Source of the DNA: Prado023 sp963700395
GTDB lineage: Bacteria; Actinomycetota; Actinomycetes; S36-B12; CAIYMF01
Assembly (NCBI GenBank): GCA_963700395.1
Contig: CAVOXI010000003.1
Span: 62,001 to 126,000, forward strand
DNA: 64,000 nt
Reading direction: 5' to 3'
Part shown: one piece after another, positions 17,736 through 27,700 of the stretch
Numbering within the stretch: the first letter of the stretch is position 1
Layout: every line of letters begins with the position of its first letter
Notes under the pieces: model-generated
What the model saw: the letters and a program-made list of their open reading frames with translations, nothing else
What the model was told of the DNA's origin: nothing
Databases searched by the model: none
Program-made: the position numbers and the translations under genes

Positions 17736-17799
17736 CCTCCACCCCACTGGTGCCTGTTCACCTGTTGACCAGGTCGAGCAATCGTGATTACATCATTAC

Positions 17800-18300
17800 A
17801 TGACTACACACACTGCTGAAGACGCACGCATCACCGACTGGCTCCAGGGCCGGCTCCCCGACGACTGGTTCGATTCCTTCACGGTCGTGGGGGACCGGGA
17901 GGAGATCACGATCGTCGGGACGATCGGGGCCCCCGATTCGGGCTCGGCAGAGGGGGAGGCCGGTCGCATCCGACGGTTCCGTGAGGACACCCGGTCGGCA
18001 CGGATCGCCATCGCCCGGGAGCTGGAGTCCAGCACCGGACGCAAGGTGGCCTGGGGTGCCACCTGCGGTGGGACCACCAAGGTCTTCACGAGGCTCGCGG
18101 TCCCGGTCATGACCCGGTTGTCACAGCCGCAGCGGATGGTCCTCGACACGCTGGTCGAGTCCGGCGTGGCGCGCTCGCGCTCCGATGCCCTTGCCTGGTG
18201 CGTGCGGCTCGTGGCCCAGCACCAGGAGGAGTGGCTGTCCGACCTCGAGTCCGCCATGGAAGCGGTGCGCACCGTGCGCGAGAAGGGTCCCACCACCTGA
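17800..18300 (+). CDS. Conserved hypothetical protein with ribbon-helix-helix-like end
   Basis: 166 aa, no family named with confidence. Residues about 1-60 form an acidic domain (LPDDWFDSFTVVGDREEITIVGTI); residues about 60-110 are Arg-rich (GRIRRFREDTRSARIAIARELE). Residues about 115-160 (LSQPQRMVLDTLVESGVARSRSDALAWCVRLVAQH) resemble a ribbon-helix-helix unit: a strand, then a helix ending in RSRSDAL. The start codon overlaps the second of two ATTACAT direct repeats (17787 and 17795), eight bases apart, behind a TTGACC box at 17765-17770, which would suit autoregulation. Function unknown. Confidence 0.6.
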   Translation: MTTHTAEDARITDWLQGRLPDDWFDSFTVVGDREEITIVGTIGAPDSGSAEGEAGRIRRFREDTRSARIAIARELESSTGRKVAWGATCGGTTKVFTRLAVPVMTRLSQPQRMVLDTLVESGVARSRSDALAWCVRLVAQHQEEWLSDLESAMEAVRTVREKGPTT

Positions 18301-18385
18301 TTCGCCCTCGGGCTCCTGGGCTGCGTCTGCCCGCCGACCAGCTCGAGCCCGGCCTCACAGCCTGCTGCGCTCTGGCCGGGCGCGC

Positions 18386-18420
18386 GCCGGCCGCCCCCGA
18401 GTCCTTCGGAGGCGGCCGGC
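18386..18420. terminator. Bidirectional hairpin terminator
   Basis: Perfect 10-bp stem GCCGGCCGCC (18386-18395) with GGCGGCCGGC (18411-18420); inside it CCGA pairs with TCGG around a GTCCT loop. It lies between the converging hypothetical gene and the GH3 gene. There is no U-tract, which is common in high-GC actinobacteria. Confidence 0.7.
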
Positions 18421-18441
18421 GTACTTGTCAGGCCCTATCGA

Positions 18442-20857
18442 CTAGTGGTGATCACCATGCGATCGGTGGTGCGTGGCGCCGATGACACCCTTCCAGCTCA
18501 GGCCGAAGCCGAACACGTACTTGTGCCCCGCGGAGTCGCGGTACGCCTTCATGTCCTCGCCCACGTCCTCGAGCTGCTTCTCGACGGCGTTCATGTTCTT
18601 CGGGCTGGTCATCGGCAGCTGGCCCTGGGGATCGTGCTGCCCCAGCGCTGTCTCGATGAGCACCTGGTCGCTGACCGAGTAGCCGACCAGGATGGCATCG
18701 ACGTCCCGTTCGAACTCGGCCGGGATGAAGCTCGTCCTGGCCTTGACCGAGGCGATGATCGGGATCCTCCTGTGCTGCTGGCGCTCGAGCCGGTTGATCG
18801 CCCTGACGGTGTTCTTCAGCGCGGTCAGGTCGTACTCGTTGCCGATCTTGGAGGTCGCCCCGAAGTAGGACCGGTTCTCCTGGGTGCCATCCGGCTTCAG
18901 GTCACCGGCGATGGAGACGCGCCGGACGTTCGGACCGGTCGCCGTGTACGGACGCCACTGCAACGACAGCGGGTAGAAGGTGCCGTCCTTGTTCATGCCC
19001 GCGCCGGTGAAGTTGTTGCCGTTGTCGGGACTGCGCATCCCAGCCAGGACCATGTCCACCTTGCTCAGGTCCGGCATGACGTAGTCGACGACCTTCCCCG
19101 CAGCGTCGAGCACCGGGGTGTCGGTCAGGACCTCCTTGAAGTACTGCTTCGCGATTGTGGCGTCCAGCGTCGGGCCGGTGATGTCCGTGGTCGCCTGCGA
19201 GAACACGCTGGGGAAGCCGTACCCGATGGAGCTCGGGATGTAGACAGTCTTGTTCTTGAACGACTCCAGGGAGGACTTCTTGATGGTCCTGTGCGAGTTC
19301 TTCAGCATGACGACCGAGTCGAACTGGGCGGCGATGCCCGCGGCCACCTTGTCCTCGCTCGCCACGATCGCCGACGACTTCGCCAGATCCAGGTACGGGT
19401 TCTCGAACAGCCCGGGCAGGAACAGCATCCGCAGGATTCGCTCGCCCGACTGGCGGAAGCGGGTGTCGGCATCGACCGCGTTCCTGCCCGCCAGGTAGTC
19501 CTGCTGCCACAGGTCGTGGGCGGCCAGCACCGGGAGCTTGTTGTTGTTGCCGCCGAACATGTCCACGCCGGCGCGCAGGACCGCGTAATGCCGCTCCGCG
19601 ACGGTGGCCTGCTCCATGCCCCACGCCATCCCGAAGATCGAGTTCGCGTCGGTGTAGCCGGTGGTCACGCCCCAGTCGGTGCAGATGACCCCGTCCCATC
19701 CGGTGTCGCGGAGCATGTCGATCTTCACCTTGTCGTAGGCCGACCCCACGCGATTGCCCGTCAGCGGCGAGCCGTCCTTGGCGATCGCGATCGAGTACGA
19801 CGTCATCACGGCGGTGGCGTCCTTCGCCGCGAGGAAGGGCAGGGTGTGCTCGGCGAGGTTGTCCCCGGGGTAGACCGCGTACTTGCCGGCGTTGAGGTGG
19901 GACTCGCGTCCGCCCTCACCGGGTCCGTCACCGGGCCAGTGCTTGATCATCGTGTTGATCGAGTCCGCGCCCCAGCCGACCGACTCGCCGTTCTGGTCGT
20001 AGGTGTTCTGCGAGCCCTCGACGTAGGCCTCGGCCATGGTCTCGGCCAGCCCGACATCCTCGCCGAACGTGCCGTCCACCCGCAGCCAGCGCGGCTCGGT
20101 GGCCAGGTCGATCTGCGGGCCCAGGGCCGTGGTGATGCCCATCGCCCGGTACTCGGCCGACGACGCCTGGGCGAACTTCATCATCGTGTCCCTGGAGAAC
20201 GTGGCGGCCAGGCCCAGGTTCGACGGCCAGCGGGAGATGTCGGCGCCCTCCGCGTTGTACGCGGAGTCCATCGCCGCTGTGGACCTCGGGTCGGAGGAGA
20301 AGTTCACCGGCACGTACGGCACCCCGGCCGAGGTCAACCCCTCGGCGTACGCCTGGGCGGCGTTGACCCAGGTGACATTGGCCTTCACGTCATTCGCGCC
20401 GGCGTTGAGGACGTTGCGCAGCTGGTCGTCCCTCAGGTACGTGCGCTGTCGGTCGGTGAGCCCGGCCTCCGGGGCCCGCTCATGGGAGCTGAACAGCATC
20501 AGCCCCGCGATCTGCGGGATGGTCAGCTCCTGGGCCAGTGCCTTGGCGCGGTCGGCGACAGGTAGGCGCCAGTCCTCCCAGGCATCGAGCGCACCGTTGG
20601 CGTTCATGTCCTTGAAGGCCAACGTTGCGGTGGCAGTGTCGACCTTCAGCAGGTGCACAGGGCTGCCCGCGACGTAGCTCAGCGTGGCGCCGCCCTCCGG
20701 ATTGGCCACCACCGTGAAGGTGGTCGTGCCGTCAGTGACCGTCGTCTCGGTCGGGCCGGTCAGGCCCCCCTCAGCACTGGCCACGCCTGCGGGGGCAAGG
20801 ATCGCTGTCGCGAGCAGGCGCCGCGACAGCCGTCGATACGGTGGGAATGGATCTCAT
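18442..20857 (-). CDS. Secreted GH3 beta-glucosidase-like enzyme (frameshift in signal peptide)
   Basis: 804 aa after correction. GH3 barrel: TFGEDVGLAETMAEAYVEG, MIKHWPGDGPGEGGRESH, and the catalytic Asp in DGVICTDWGVTTGY. A GH3 carboxy-terminal sandwich (about 480-790) follows with KNSHRTIK and VFGFGLSW; the protein ends in a His-rich tail. The open frame begins at VASAEGG, but just upstream it reads RRLSRRLLATAILAPAGVAS, a signal peptide with no start codon in frame. An ATG at 20857 with AAGGAG four bases upstream joins it if one base near 20840 is extra. So the enzyme is exported, and the ATG at 20857 is the likely start. Confidence 0.82.
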
Positions 20858-21067
20858 GGGGCTCCTTCGATCGGGTGTGCCGTGTGGCGATGCATCAGCT
20901 CTCGCATCGGCTTCGGAAGGGATAGCCGCGCCCGGGCAGCGAACACGCAGGCGTTCTTCGATGCTTGCACCGGGCCGTCGCGGGCGTCAACAACCCACGC
21001 GCCGAGGTCCGGTGAGCGCCGAGGTCAGGTGGCGCTGAGCCGCGTGGAGGGCTGGTGCGTGGAGGGC

Positions 21068-23791
21068 TCAGATGGTCGCGGCCCGGGTCACGGGCACGAG
21101 GCGCCTGAACACGGACTTCCCCGCCTCGACGAGCAGGAAGATGACCACGGAGAGCCCCAGCGGCAGCGCCCACCCCTCCAGGGGAAGCGGGGCCGAGCCG
21201 AACCAGTCGTTCATGAACGGCGCGTACACGAAGACCAGCTGCAGGGCGAGCATGACGCCGATCGCGACCCACACCGCAGGGTTCCCGGTGATCATGTCGA
21301 CCCTGATGCTCGACTCACGCAGCGAGCGGGCATTGAACAGGTAGGCCGCCTGGCCCAGCGCCAGCATGGTCACGGCCATGGTCTGGGCCTCATCCGTGGG
21401 CCAGCCCCAGGCGCGTGCCAGGTAGAACACGGCCATCGTGGCCCCTGCGATGAGCAGCGACACGTAGCCGATCCGGATCAGGTACTCCCGGCTGAGCAGG
21501 GACGCCTTCGGGTCGCGCGGCGGTCGCTGCATCAGGTCCGGCTCGGCCGGCTCGTAGGCCAGGGCCAAGGACAACGTGATCGCGGTGACCATGTTGATCC
21601 ACAGGATCTGGACCGGGGCCAGGGGTAGCGCCAGGCCGAACAGCACAGCCACCAGGATCACCAGGGACTGCGCGCCGTTGGTCGGCAGCAGGAACACCAG
21701 CGACTTCTGCAGGTTGTCATAGATCCGCCGGCCCTCCTCGATCGCGCGCTCGATCGAGGAGAAGTTGTCATCGGCCAGGACGACGTCGGCGGCCTCCTTG
21801 GTGGCCTCGGTCCCCTTGATGCCCATGGCCACCCCGACGTCAGCGCGCTTGAGCGCGGGTGCGTCGTTGACCCCGTCACCGGTCATGGCGACGACCTCGC
21901 CGTTGGCCTGCAGCGCCTTGACCAGGCGGAGCTTGTGCTCGGGGCTCGTGCGCGCGAACGTGTCCGTGGTGCCGACGACCTTGCGCAGCTGCTCGTTGGT
22001 GGCGCGCTCGAGCTCGGGGCCGCTCACAGCCTCACCGGCCCCGTCCTGCGCGATGCCCATCTCCCGGGAGATGGCCGTGGCCGTGCCCGCGTGGTCCCCG
22101 GTGATCATCTTCACGCGGATGCCGGCCCGGTGGCAGGTGGCGATCGCCTCGACTGCGTCGGGCCGGGGCGGGTCGACGATGCCGACCAGGCCCACGAACC
22201 GCATGTTGGCCAGGGCGTCATGGTCGAGGTCGGCCCGCTCGGGACGGGCAGGGCGCGCGGCAGCCGCCAGGACCCGCAGCCCCTCGGCGCTGAGCCTGTC
22301 GATCGCCTCCTCCCAGGCAGCGCGGTCCAGCGGGTGCGTCCGGCCGTCGGCGTCGACCTCGGTCGCGCTGCGGTCCAGCACCCGATCAGGGGCACCCTTG
22401 AGCAGGACCACGCGCTGGCCGCTCGGCGTCTCGTTGAGGGTGGCCATGTACTTGTGCTCGGACTCGAAGGGCAGCACGGCGAGGCGGGCGTACGCGCTCG
22501 GCTCGAAGCCTGCCTTCATCCCCAGCGTGCACAGGGCGCCCTCGGTCGGCTCGCCCAGCACCCGCCAGTGCCCGTCCTCGGACACCACGTGCGAGTCGTT
22601 GGCCACGGCCATGACCGTCACCAGGGTGCGCAGGTCGCCGAACGTGTCCAGGCCCGCCTCGAAGCCGTCGATGGTGATCCGGCCCTCGGGCTGGTAGCCC
22701 AACCCCTCGACGTCGTACTGCCCACGCCGGGTGACCACGTGCCGGACGGTCATCTCGTTGCGGGTGAGCGTGCCCGTCTTGTCCGAGCAGATCGTGGTCA
22801 CCGCACCCAGCGTCTCGACCGCGGGCAGGTTGCGCATGATCGCGTTGCGCTTGGCCATCTGCTGCACGCCCAGGGCCAGGGTGATCGTGACCAGGGCGGG
22901 CAGGCCCTCGGGGATCGCTGCCACCGCGAAGCCGATCGCCGCTGAGATCAGCTCCGCCGGGGCGAAGTCGTGGATCACCTGGCCGATCACCAGCATGAGG
23001 CCGGCCATGCCCAGGATCACCACTGACAGCTGCTTGCCGAACCTGTTCATCTCCCGGGTCAGCGGGGTCTCGAAGTCCTCGATGCCGGCCAGCATGGTCT
23101 GGATCCGGCCGATCTCAGCCTCGGCACCGATCGCCGTGACCACCCCCACGCCCTGCCCCGCGGCAACCAGCGTGCCGGAGAACAGCATGCTCGAGCGGTC
23201 CCCGACCCCGGCATCGGCGGCGACCGCATCGGTCGACTTCTCGGTGGGCACGGCCTCACCGGTCAGGGCGGACTCCTCCACCCGCAGGTTGACCGCCTCG
23301 AGCAGCCGGATGTCCGCGGGCACCTTGTCCCCCGACCGCACCCGCACCACGTCGCCCGGGACCAGGTCCTCGGCGGGGACCTCCTGCCACTGCCCGTCGC
23401 GGATCACCTGGGCGTTCAGGGAGAGCATCTTGCGGATCCCGTCCAGGGCGCTCTCGGCGCGACCCTCCTGGATGAACCCGATCATCGCGCTGATGACCGC
23501 GACCGCCAGGATCACCCAGAAGTCGATCCACTCCCCCATGATCGCCTTGAGGACAGCCGCGGCCAGCAGGATGTAGATCAGCACGTCGTCGAAATGCTTG
23601 ACCACCCGCCGCACCAACGACGAGCGGGCGGGCGCTGGCAGCCGGTTGGGGCCGAACTGCCGCGCCCGGCGCGCAGCCTCATCCACGGACAGGCCCTCGG
23701 GGGAGCTGGCCAGGCCGTCCAGCACCTCGGCTGAGGTGGCCGCGAACGGGTCGGCGAGGGGGACGATCTGCTGTGCGGTGACGGACTGCAT
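21068..23791 (-). CDS. P-type cation-transporting ATPase (P2A-like)
   Basis: 907 aa. Actuator motif ESALTGEAVPTEKS, ion-binding helix AAIPEGLPALVTI, phosphorylated D337 in ICSDKTGTLTRNEMT, nucleotide-binding LKGAPDRVLD, and hinge TGDGVNDAPALKRADVGVAMG. Ten transmembrane helices including the P2 carboxy-terminal cation-ATPase region. PEGLP fits Ca2+/Mg2+-type P2 pumps; the ion is not certain. Gene order (divergent from the lipid kinase with a 112-bp gap) gives no further hint. The start ATG at 23791 has AGGAGA upstream. Downstream, a 12-bp sequence GCGTGGAGGGCT is repeated at 21042 and 21057. Confidence 0.92.
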   Translation of the reverse strand: MQSVTAQQIVPLADPFAATSAEVLDGLASSPEGLSVDEAARRARQFGPNRLPAPARSSLVRRVVKHFDDVLIYILLAAAVLKAIMGEWIDFWVILAVAVISAMIGFIQEGRAESALDGIRKMLSLNAQVIRDGQWQEVPAEDLVPGDVVRVRSGDKVPADIRLLEAVNLRVEESALTGEAVPTEKSTDAVAADAGVGDRSSMLFSGTLVAAGQGVGVVTAIGAEAEIGRIQTMLAGIEDFETPLTREMNRFGKQLSVVILGMAGLMLVIGQVIHDFAPAELISAAIGFAVAAIPEGLPALVTITLALGVQQMAKRNAIMRNLPAVETLGAVTTICSDKTGTLTRNEMTVRHVVTRRGQYDVEGLGYQPEGRITIDGFEAGLDTFGDLRTLVTVMAVANDSHVVSEDGHWRVLGEPTEGALCTLGMKAGFEPSAYARLAVLPFESEHKYMATLNETPSGQRVVLLKGAPDRVLDRSATEVDADGRTHPLDRAAWEEAIDRLSAEGLRVLAAAARPARPERADLDHDALANMRFVGLVGIVDPPRPDAVEAIATCHRAGIRVKMITGDHAGTATAISREMGIAQDGAGEAVSGPELERATNEQLRKVVGTTDTFARTSPEHKLRLVKALQANGEVVAMTGDGVNDAPALKRADVGVAMGIKGTEATKEAADVVLADDNFSSIERAIEEGRRIYDNLQKSLVFLLPTNGAQSLVILVAVLFGLALPLAPVQILWINMVTAITLSLALAYEPAEPDLMQRPPRDPKASLLSREYLIRIGYVSLLIAGATMAVFYLARAWGWPTDEAQTMAVTMLALGQAAYLFNARSLRESSIRVDMITGNPAVWVAIGVMLALQLVFVYAPFMNDWFGSAPLPLEGWALPLGLSVVIFLLVEAGKSVFRRLVPVTRAATI

Positions 23792-23903
23792 GCTCGATTC
23801 TCTCCTGTTCGTGGAGGCAGATGTGCGGGCAGGTCCGCCGGGCGCAGGGAGACGGTGGAACAGCCAGGGGCTCCCGGCCAGCCGTCAAGGGCATGATGGG
23901 CGG

Positions 23904-24812
23904 ATGACACAGGTTGCCCTCGTGATGAACCCGGCCAAGGTCGACGATCCCGATGCGCTCGCCGCGGCCCTGACGGGGCGGCTGGTGGCTGCCGGCTGGC
24001 CGAGGCCCATGATCCTGACGACCACCGAGGAGGATCCGGGGCGAGGTGCGGCTGAACAAGCCGTGCGCGACGGCGCCCAGGTCGTGATGGCAGCCGGAGG
24101 GGACGGCACCGTCGCGTCCGTGGTGAGCGCGCTGGCCGGAACCGGAACCGCCCTGGCGGTGCTGCCTGCCGGGACGGGCAACCTCCTGGCAGGCAACCTC
24201 GACCTGCCGACCGACCTCGACGCCGTGACGGAGTCGATCCTGGGCGGTGCGACCTGGACCATGGACGTCGGTGAGGTGCTCGACGGTCCGGGCGCCGGGG
24301 CCAGTTTCGCCGTGATGGCCGGCCTGGGGTTCGACGCCGCCGTCGTGGGCGACGCACCCGAGGGGCTGAAGGCGGGGGTGGGCTGGCCGGCCTACATCGT
24401 GTCCGCGCTGGGGCACCTGTCCGATGCGCCCTTCGAGTGCACAATCACCCTCGATGGGGCTGAGCCACTTGAGCGGACCGCCCGCACGGTGCTCGTCGCC
24501 AACACCGCCGGGCTCCAGGGCGGCCTCGACCTGGCCCCCGACGCGCGCATCACCGATGGCCTGCACGACGTGATCGTCGTCTCCCCGCAGAACGCGATCG
24601 ACTGGCTGAGGATCGGGGCACGCCTGATGGCGGGCTCCGAGCGGGAGGACGAGCGCCTCGAGCGGTTCCGGGCGGCGCGGGTGGAGATCACCACCGACTC
24701 CGACCAGGTCTGCCAACTCGATGGGGACGCGGTGGGCCCGACCCGTCGCCTCGTCACGGAGGTCCGTCGGCATTCCCTGACCCTGTGCGGAATCCCGCCC
24801 GCGGGGCGGTGA
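23904..24812 (+). CDS. Diacylglycerol/sphingosine-kinase-like lipid kinase
   Basis: 302 aa. DAGK catalytic fold: VALVMNPAKVDDP, nucleotide loop AAGGDGTVASVVSAL, LPAGTGNLLAGNLDLP, and a later lipid-binding region with VMAGLGFDAAVVG and GDAVGPTR. Members phosphorylate diacylglycerol or related lipids; the exact lipid is not predictable. The ATG at 23904 has GGGCGG close upstream; open frame extends further up but the family starts at TQVALVMNP. Divergent from the P-type ATPase. Confidence 0.85.
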   Translation: MTQVALVMNPAKVDDPDALAAALTGRLVAAGWPRPMILTTTEEDPGRGAAEQAVRDGAQVVMAAGGDGTVASVVSALAGTGTALAVLPAGTGNLLAGNLDLPTDLDAVTESILGGATWTMDVGEVLDGPGAGASFAVMAGLGFDAAVVGDAPEGLKAGVGWPAYIVSALGHLSDAPFECTITLDGAEPLERTARTVLVANTAGLQGGLDLAPDARITDGLHDVIVVSPQNAIDWLRIGARLMAGSEREDERLERFRAARVEITTDSDQVCQLDGDAVGPTRRLVTEVRRHSLTLCGIPPAGR

Positions 24813-24825
24813 CCTGCCGGCGGCC

Positions 24826-25237
24826 TCAGTTGGGCGGCGGCTCGGCCTGCAGCATCCCGAGGATGTTGCCGTCGGGGTCCTTGACGTATGCGAGTCTCCC
24901 GACGCCGACCATGTCACTGGCGGGCAGCGAGATGGAGCCCCCCGCGGCCAGCGCACGTTGCACGTACAGGTCGCAGTCGGGGACCTCCACGGTCATCACG
25001 AAGGCGTTGACCGGCTGCTCCTCAGCTCGGAGGGTCGCCCCGCCGTGGAAGCATCCCGCCGTCGACGCCCGCGGAGCTGTCGGGAGCATCACCCGAGGGG
25101 TCGTCCCCGCCGGTGGACACGACCCAGTAGGGGATGTCCCCCCACTGCTGGAACCGCCAGCCGAACACCGACTCGTAGAAGGCACGCACCGTCTCGGGGT
25201 CCGTTGCATGGATCTCGAAATGCACCGGCCTGAGCAT
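24826..25237 (-). CDS. Glyoxalase/VOC-fold protein (one frameshift)
   Basis: 136 aa after correction. First half: LRPVHFEIHATDPETVRAFY and FGWRFQQWGDIPYWVVSTG; second half: VNAFVMTVEVPDCDLYVQRA and YVKDPDGNILGMLQAEP. The halves lie in different frames, joined at about 25040 where a run of four C (G on the coding strand) appears to hold one base too many. This is the common actinobacterial VOC family acting on unknown small molecules. The ATG at 25237 begins at the conserved LRPVHFEI. Converges with the lipid kinase, only 13 bp apart. Confidence 0.75.
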
Positions 25238-25327
25238 GTCTCGCACTCTAGGTGGCTGGCCAACCACTCGACAACAGGCTGCTGGCCACCCCACGGGCGG
25301 TGGCCCTGGACGGCGCCCTTGCCCCGC

Positions 25328-27046
25328 TCACAGGTCGGGGATGAGCTCCGGGTACTCGGGCGTCCACATGGCGTCGAACACCTGCTGGACGGGGTCGTCC
25401 AGCACGCGGGTCGCCACGCCGTCCCGCTCGGCGGCCTGGGCAACGGCGATCGCAACCGTTGCTGACACCATCCGCAGCGCCGAGACCTGGGGCAGCAGCG
25501 ACGCGCCCGGTCGATCCACGTGGACGAGCCCAGCGACGGCCTGCGCAGCCGCTGCGATCATCCGGTCGGTGACGCGGGTCGCCCGGCACACGGCCACGCC
25601 AAGGCCCAGGCCGGGGAACACGAGCGCGTTGTTGGCCTGCGCGATCCGGTACTCCCGCTCGGCGAGGTGGACCGGGTCGAACGGGGACCCGGTGGCGATC
25701 AGGGCCCGACCATCGGTCCAGGCAAGCAGGTCCGCGGGCGTGGCCTCGACCAGCGAGGTGGGATTGGACAGCGGCATGATCACGGGCTGGTCCACGTGCG
25801 CGGCCATGTCTCGGACAATGTGCTCGGTGAAGGCCCCGGGCTGGCCGGAGGTCCCGATGAGGATGGTGGGCCTGACGTTGCGGACCACGTCGGCCAGCCC
25901 GATGCGCCCCTCGACGTCCAAGGTCCACGCATCGGTCTCGGATGCCTGTCGTGCGTAGGGCCGCTGGAACGGCCGGATCCTGTCCCCGAGCGCGGTCGTG
26001 AGCAGCCCACGGCTGCCGAGCCCCCAGAAGGCGGCAGTAGCCTGCTCGGGGGTCGCGCCCTCGTCGATCATCATGTCGCGCATCAGGTCGGCGACGCCGA
26101 CCCCAGCGGTCCCAGCCCCGTGGATGACGATGCGCTGGTCGCGCAGGCGACCTCCGCTGGAGCGGACCGCAGCCAGGGCTGCCGCTGCCACCACCGCCGC
26201 GGTGCCCTGCACGTCGTCGTTGAAGGTGCAGATCCGGTCCCGGTACGTGGTGAGCACCCGGTGGGCGTTGGCGGCGCCGAAGTCCTCCCAGTGGATCATC
26301 GCGTAGGGGAACACCGTGGTCGCCGCATTGACGAACGCCTCGATGAAGTCGTCGTAGCGCTGCCCGCGGACACGGCTGTGCCGAAGGCCCAGGTAGAGGG
26401 GGTCGGACAGCAGGGCCAGGTTGTCGGTCCCCACGTCCAGGACCACCGCGATGGCCCGGTTCGGGTCGATGCCGGCGGCGGCCGTGTAGAGGCTCTTCTT
26501 CCCCAGCGCGATCTGGATGCCGCCCACGCCCTGGTCACCGATCCCGAGGATCCCCTCGGAGTCGGTGACGATGAGCAGGTCGACATCCTCGGAGTTGCGA
26601 CCCTGGCCCAGCAGCGAGCGCTCGATCTGCTCCGGGCTGTCGATCGACAGGAAGACCCCGTGGAGGCGCTGGTAGGACTGGCTGAACTCGATGATCGCCG
26701 CCCCGATCGTGGGCGTGTACACGATCGGCATCATCTCGTCGAGGTGCTCGCTGAGCAGGCGGTAGAACAGCACGGTGTTGCGATCCCGCAACGCAGACAG
26801 GAAGGCGAACTTGTCGAGGTCGGTCTCCGCGCGAAGGAACTGGTTGTACGACCGGTGCAGCTGGGCCTCCAGCGGGGTCACCCCCGTCGGAAGATGCCCG
26901 ATGAGGCCGAACCTCTCCCGCTCCTCGAGGGTGAACGCGGTCCCGCGGTTCAGGCGCGGGATGCGCAGGAGCTCACTGCCAGCCACGGAGACCTTGATCC
27001 TGCCCCCGTGGTGGCCCGGCAGAACCTCATACGGACGTTGTGACAT
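25328..27046 (-). CDS. maeA: NAD-dependent malic enzyme
   Basis: 572 aa, the long SfcA/MaeA class. Catalytic Tyr110 in IVYTPTIGAA, LIVTDSEGILGIGDQGVGG, metal and substrate site VVLDVGTDN then IHWEDFGAANAH, NAD-binding FNDDVQGTAAVV and VIHGAGTAGVGVADLM, and late ANNALVFPGLGLGVAV. It converts malate to pyruvate and CO2 with NAD reduction in the cytoplasm. All key residues are present. The ATG at 27046 fits the family start. It appears monocistronic; the DksA-like gene begins upstream with its own leader. Confidence 0.92.
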   Translation of the reverse strand: MSQRPYEVLPGHHGGRIKVSVAGSELLRIPRLNRGTAFTLEERERFGLIGHLPTGVTPLEAQLHRSYNQFLRAETDLDKFAFLSALRDRNTVLFYRLLSEHLDEMMPIVYTPTIGAAIIEFSQSYQRLHGVFLSIDSPEQIERSLLGQGRNSEDVDLLIVTDSEGILGIGDQGVGGIQIALGKKSLYTAAAGIDPNRAIAVVLDVGTDNLALLSDPLYLGLRHSRVRGQRYDDFIEAFVNAATTVFPYAMIHWEDFGAANAHRVLTTYRDRICTFNDDVQGTAAVVAAAALAAVRSSGGRLRDQRIVIHGAGTAGVGVADLMRDMMIDEGATPEQATAAFWGLGSRGLLTTALGDRIRPFQRPYARQASETDAWTLDVEGRIGLADVVRNVRPTILIGTSGQPGAFTEHIVRDMAAHVDQPVIMPLSNPTSLVEATPADLLAWTDGRALIATGSPFDPVHLAEREYRIAQANNALVFPGLGLGVAVCRATRVTDRMIAAAAQAVAGLVHVDRPGASLLPQVSALRMVSATVAIAVAQAAERDGVATRVLDDPVQQVFDAMWTPEYPELIPDL

Positions 27047-27110
27047 GCCCCCAGCCTACGAGCCGCGCCGCACAGCGCAGCACCGCCGACTCCGCGAGCG
27101 ACCCACTCGG

Positions 27111-27458
27111 TCAATCGGCGCAGGTCACGCACATGGGCCCGTAGGGGCGGAGCTCGAGTCGGACCAGTGGGATCTGCTGCCCACACGAGGTGCACGTCCC
27201 GTAGGTGCCGTCGTCCATACGAAGCAGGGCGGCATCGATCATCGCGAGGATGGAGGTCGCGTCCGCGACCATGTACTCCGCGTTCGCCATGTCCTCGCGA
27301 AGCGAGGGGCTGCTGGCCGTCCCGTCGTCCACCAGGGTGCCGAGCGTGGACCGTGCAGCCTCGACGTCCGCGAGGTTCTCGTCGCGGACCCTCATGAGGG
27401 TGGATCGCAACGCTTCGATGTCCTGGGCGGTGAGGCCGTCGCTTCTGTCTGTGCTCAT
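27111..27458 (-). CDS. DksA/TraR-family C4 zinc-finger protein
   Basis: 115 aa. A helical amino-terminal part (about 10-85: DIEALRSTLMRVRDENLADVEAA) is followed by a canonical four-Cys zinc finger (about 90-114), YGTCTSCGQQIPLVRLELRPYG then MCVTC. Actinobacterial members are thought to bind RNA polymerase through its secondary channel, but this protein has not been tested. The ATG at 27458 has AAGGA about ten bases upstream. Upstream bases 27459-27700 contain only a possible leaderless small frame. Confidence 0.88.
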   Translation of the reverse strand: MSTDRSDGLTAQDIEALRSTLMRVRDENLADVEAARSTLGTLVDDGTASSPSLREDMANAEYMVADATSILAMIDAALLRMDDGTYGTCTSCGQQIPLVRLELRPYGPMCVTCAD

Positions 27459-27530
27459 GATGACGCTTCCTTCTCCACGACTCGTAGAGCCCGGCTCCGT
27501 GTGGAGCACCCGGGCGAGGAACTGCGAGGA

Positions 27531-27635
27531 CTACTCCGGCCCGCGCTCCGCGGGCGATTGCCCTGGGGGCGACGACACCACGCGGACGACGCGGGGGGCG
27601 CCACCCGGGATCTGGTGTGAGCGGTGTCGAGCCAT
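27531..27635 (-). CDS. Possible leaderless small protein
   Basis: A 34-codon frame beginning MARHRSHQIPGGAPRVVRV, rich in Arg and Pro. Its ATG at 27635 lies seven bases behind TACTGT (27648-27643), a good actinobacterial -10, which would give a leaderless mRNA. No homology recognised. It ends 73 bases before the DksA-like start, so it could be a leader peptide or simply the transcript's 5-prime region. Confidence 0.25.
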   Translation of the reverse strand: MARHRSHQIPGGAPRVVRVVSSPPGQSPAERGPE

Positions 27636-27700
27636 GCGTTCCACAGTAGCCCGCGGCAGCGGGACCCACGAAATGGGCAGGAGCCGACGGCGGGGCTCGC

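Noticed and set aside
18445..20565. A 706-codon open frame antisense to the GH3 gene
   Set aside because: Arg/Pro/Val-rich composition with no family motif; the opposite strand holds a complete GH3. Long antisense frames are expected at this GC content. The same applies to 11028-12998, 29620-31749 and 33792-35702.
21042..21068. Two GCGTGGAGGGCT direct repeats 15 bp apart
   Set aside because: Only two copies, one touching the ATPase stop; probably a small tandem duplication without function.
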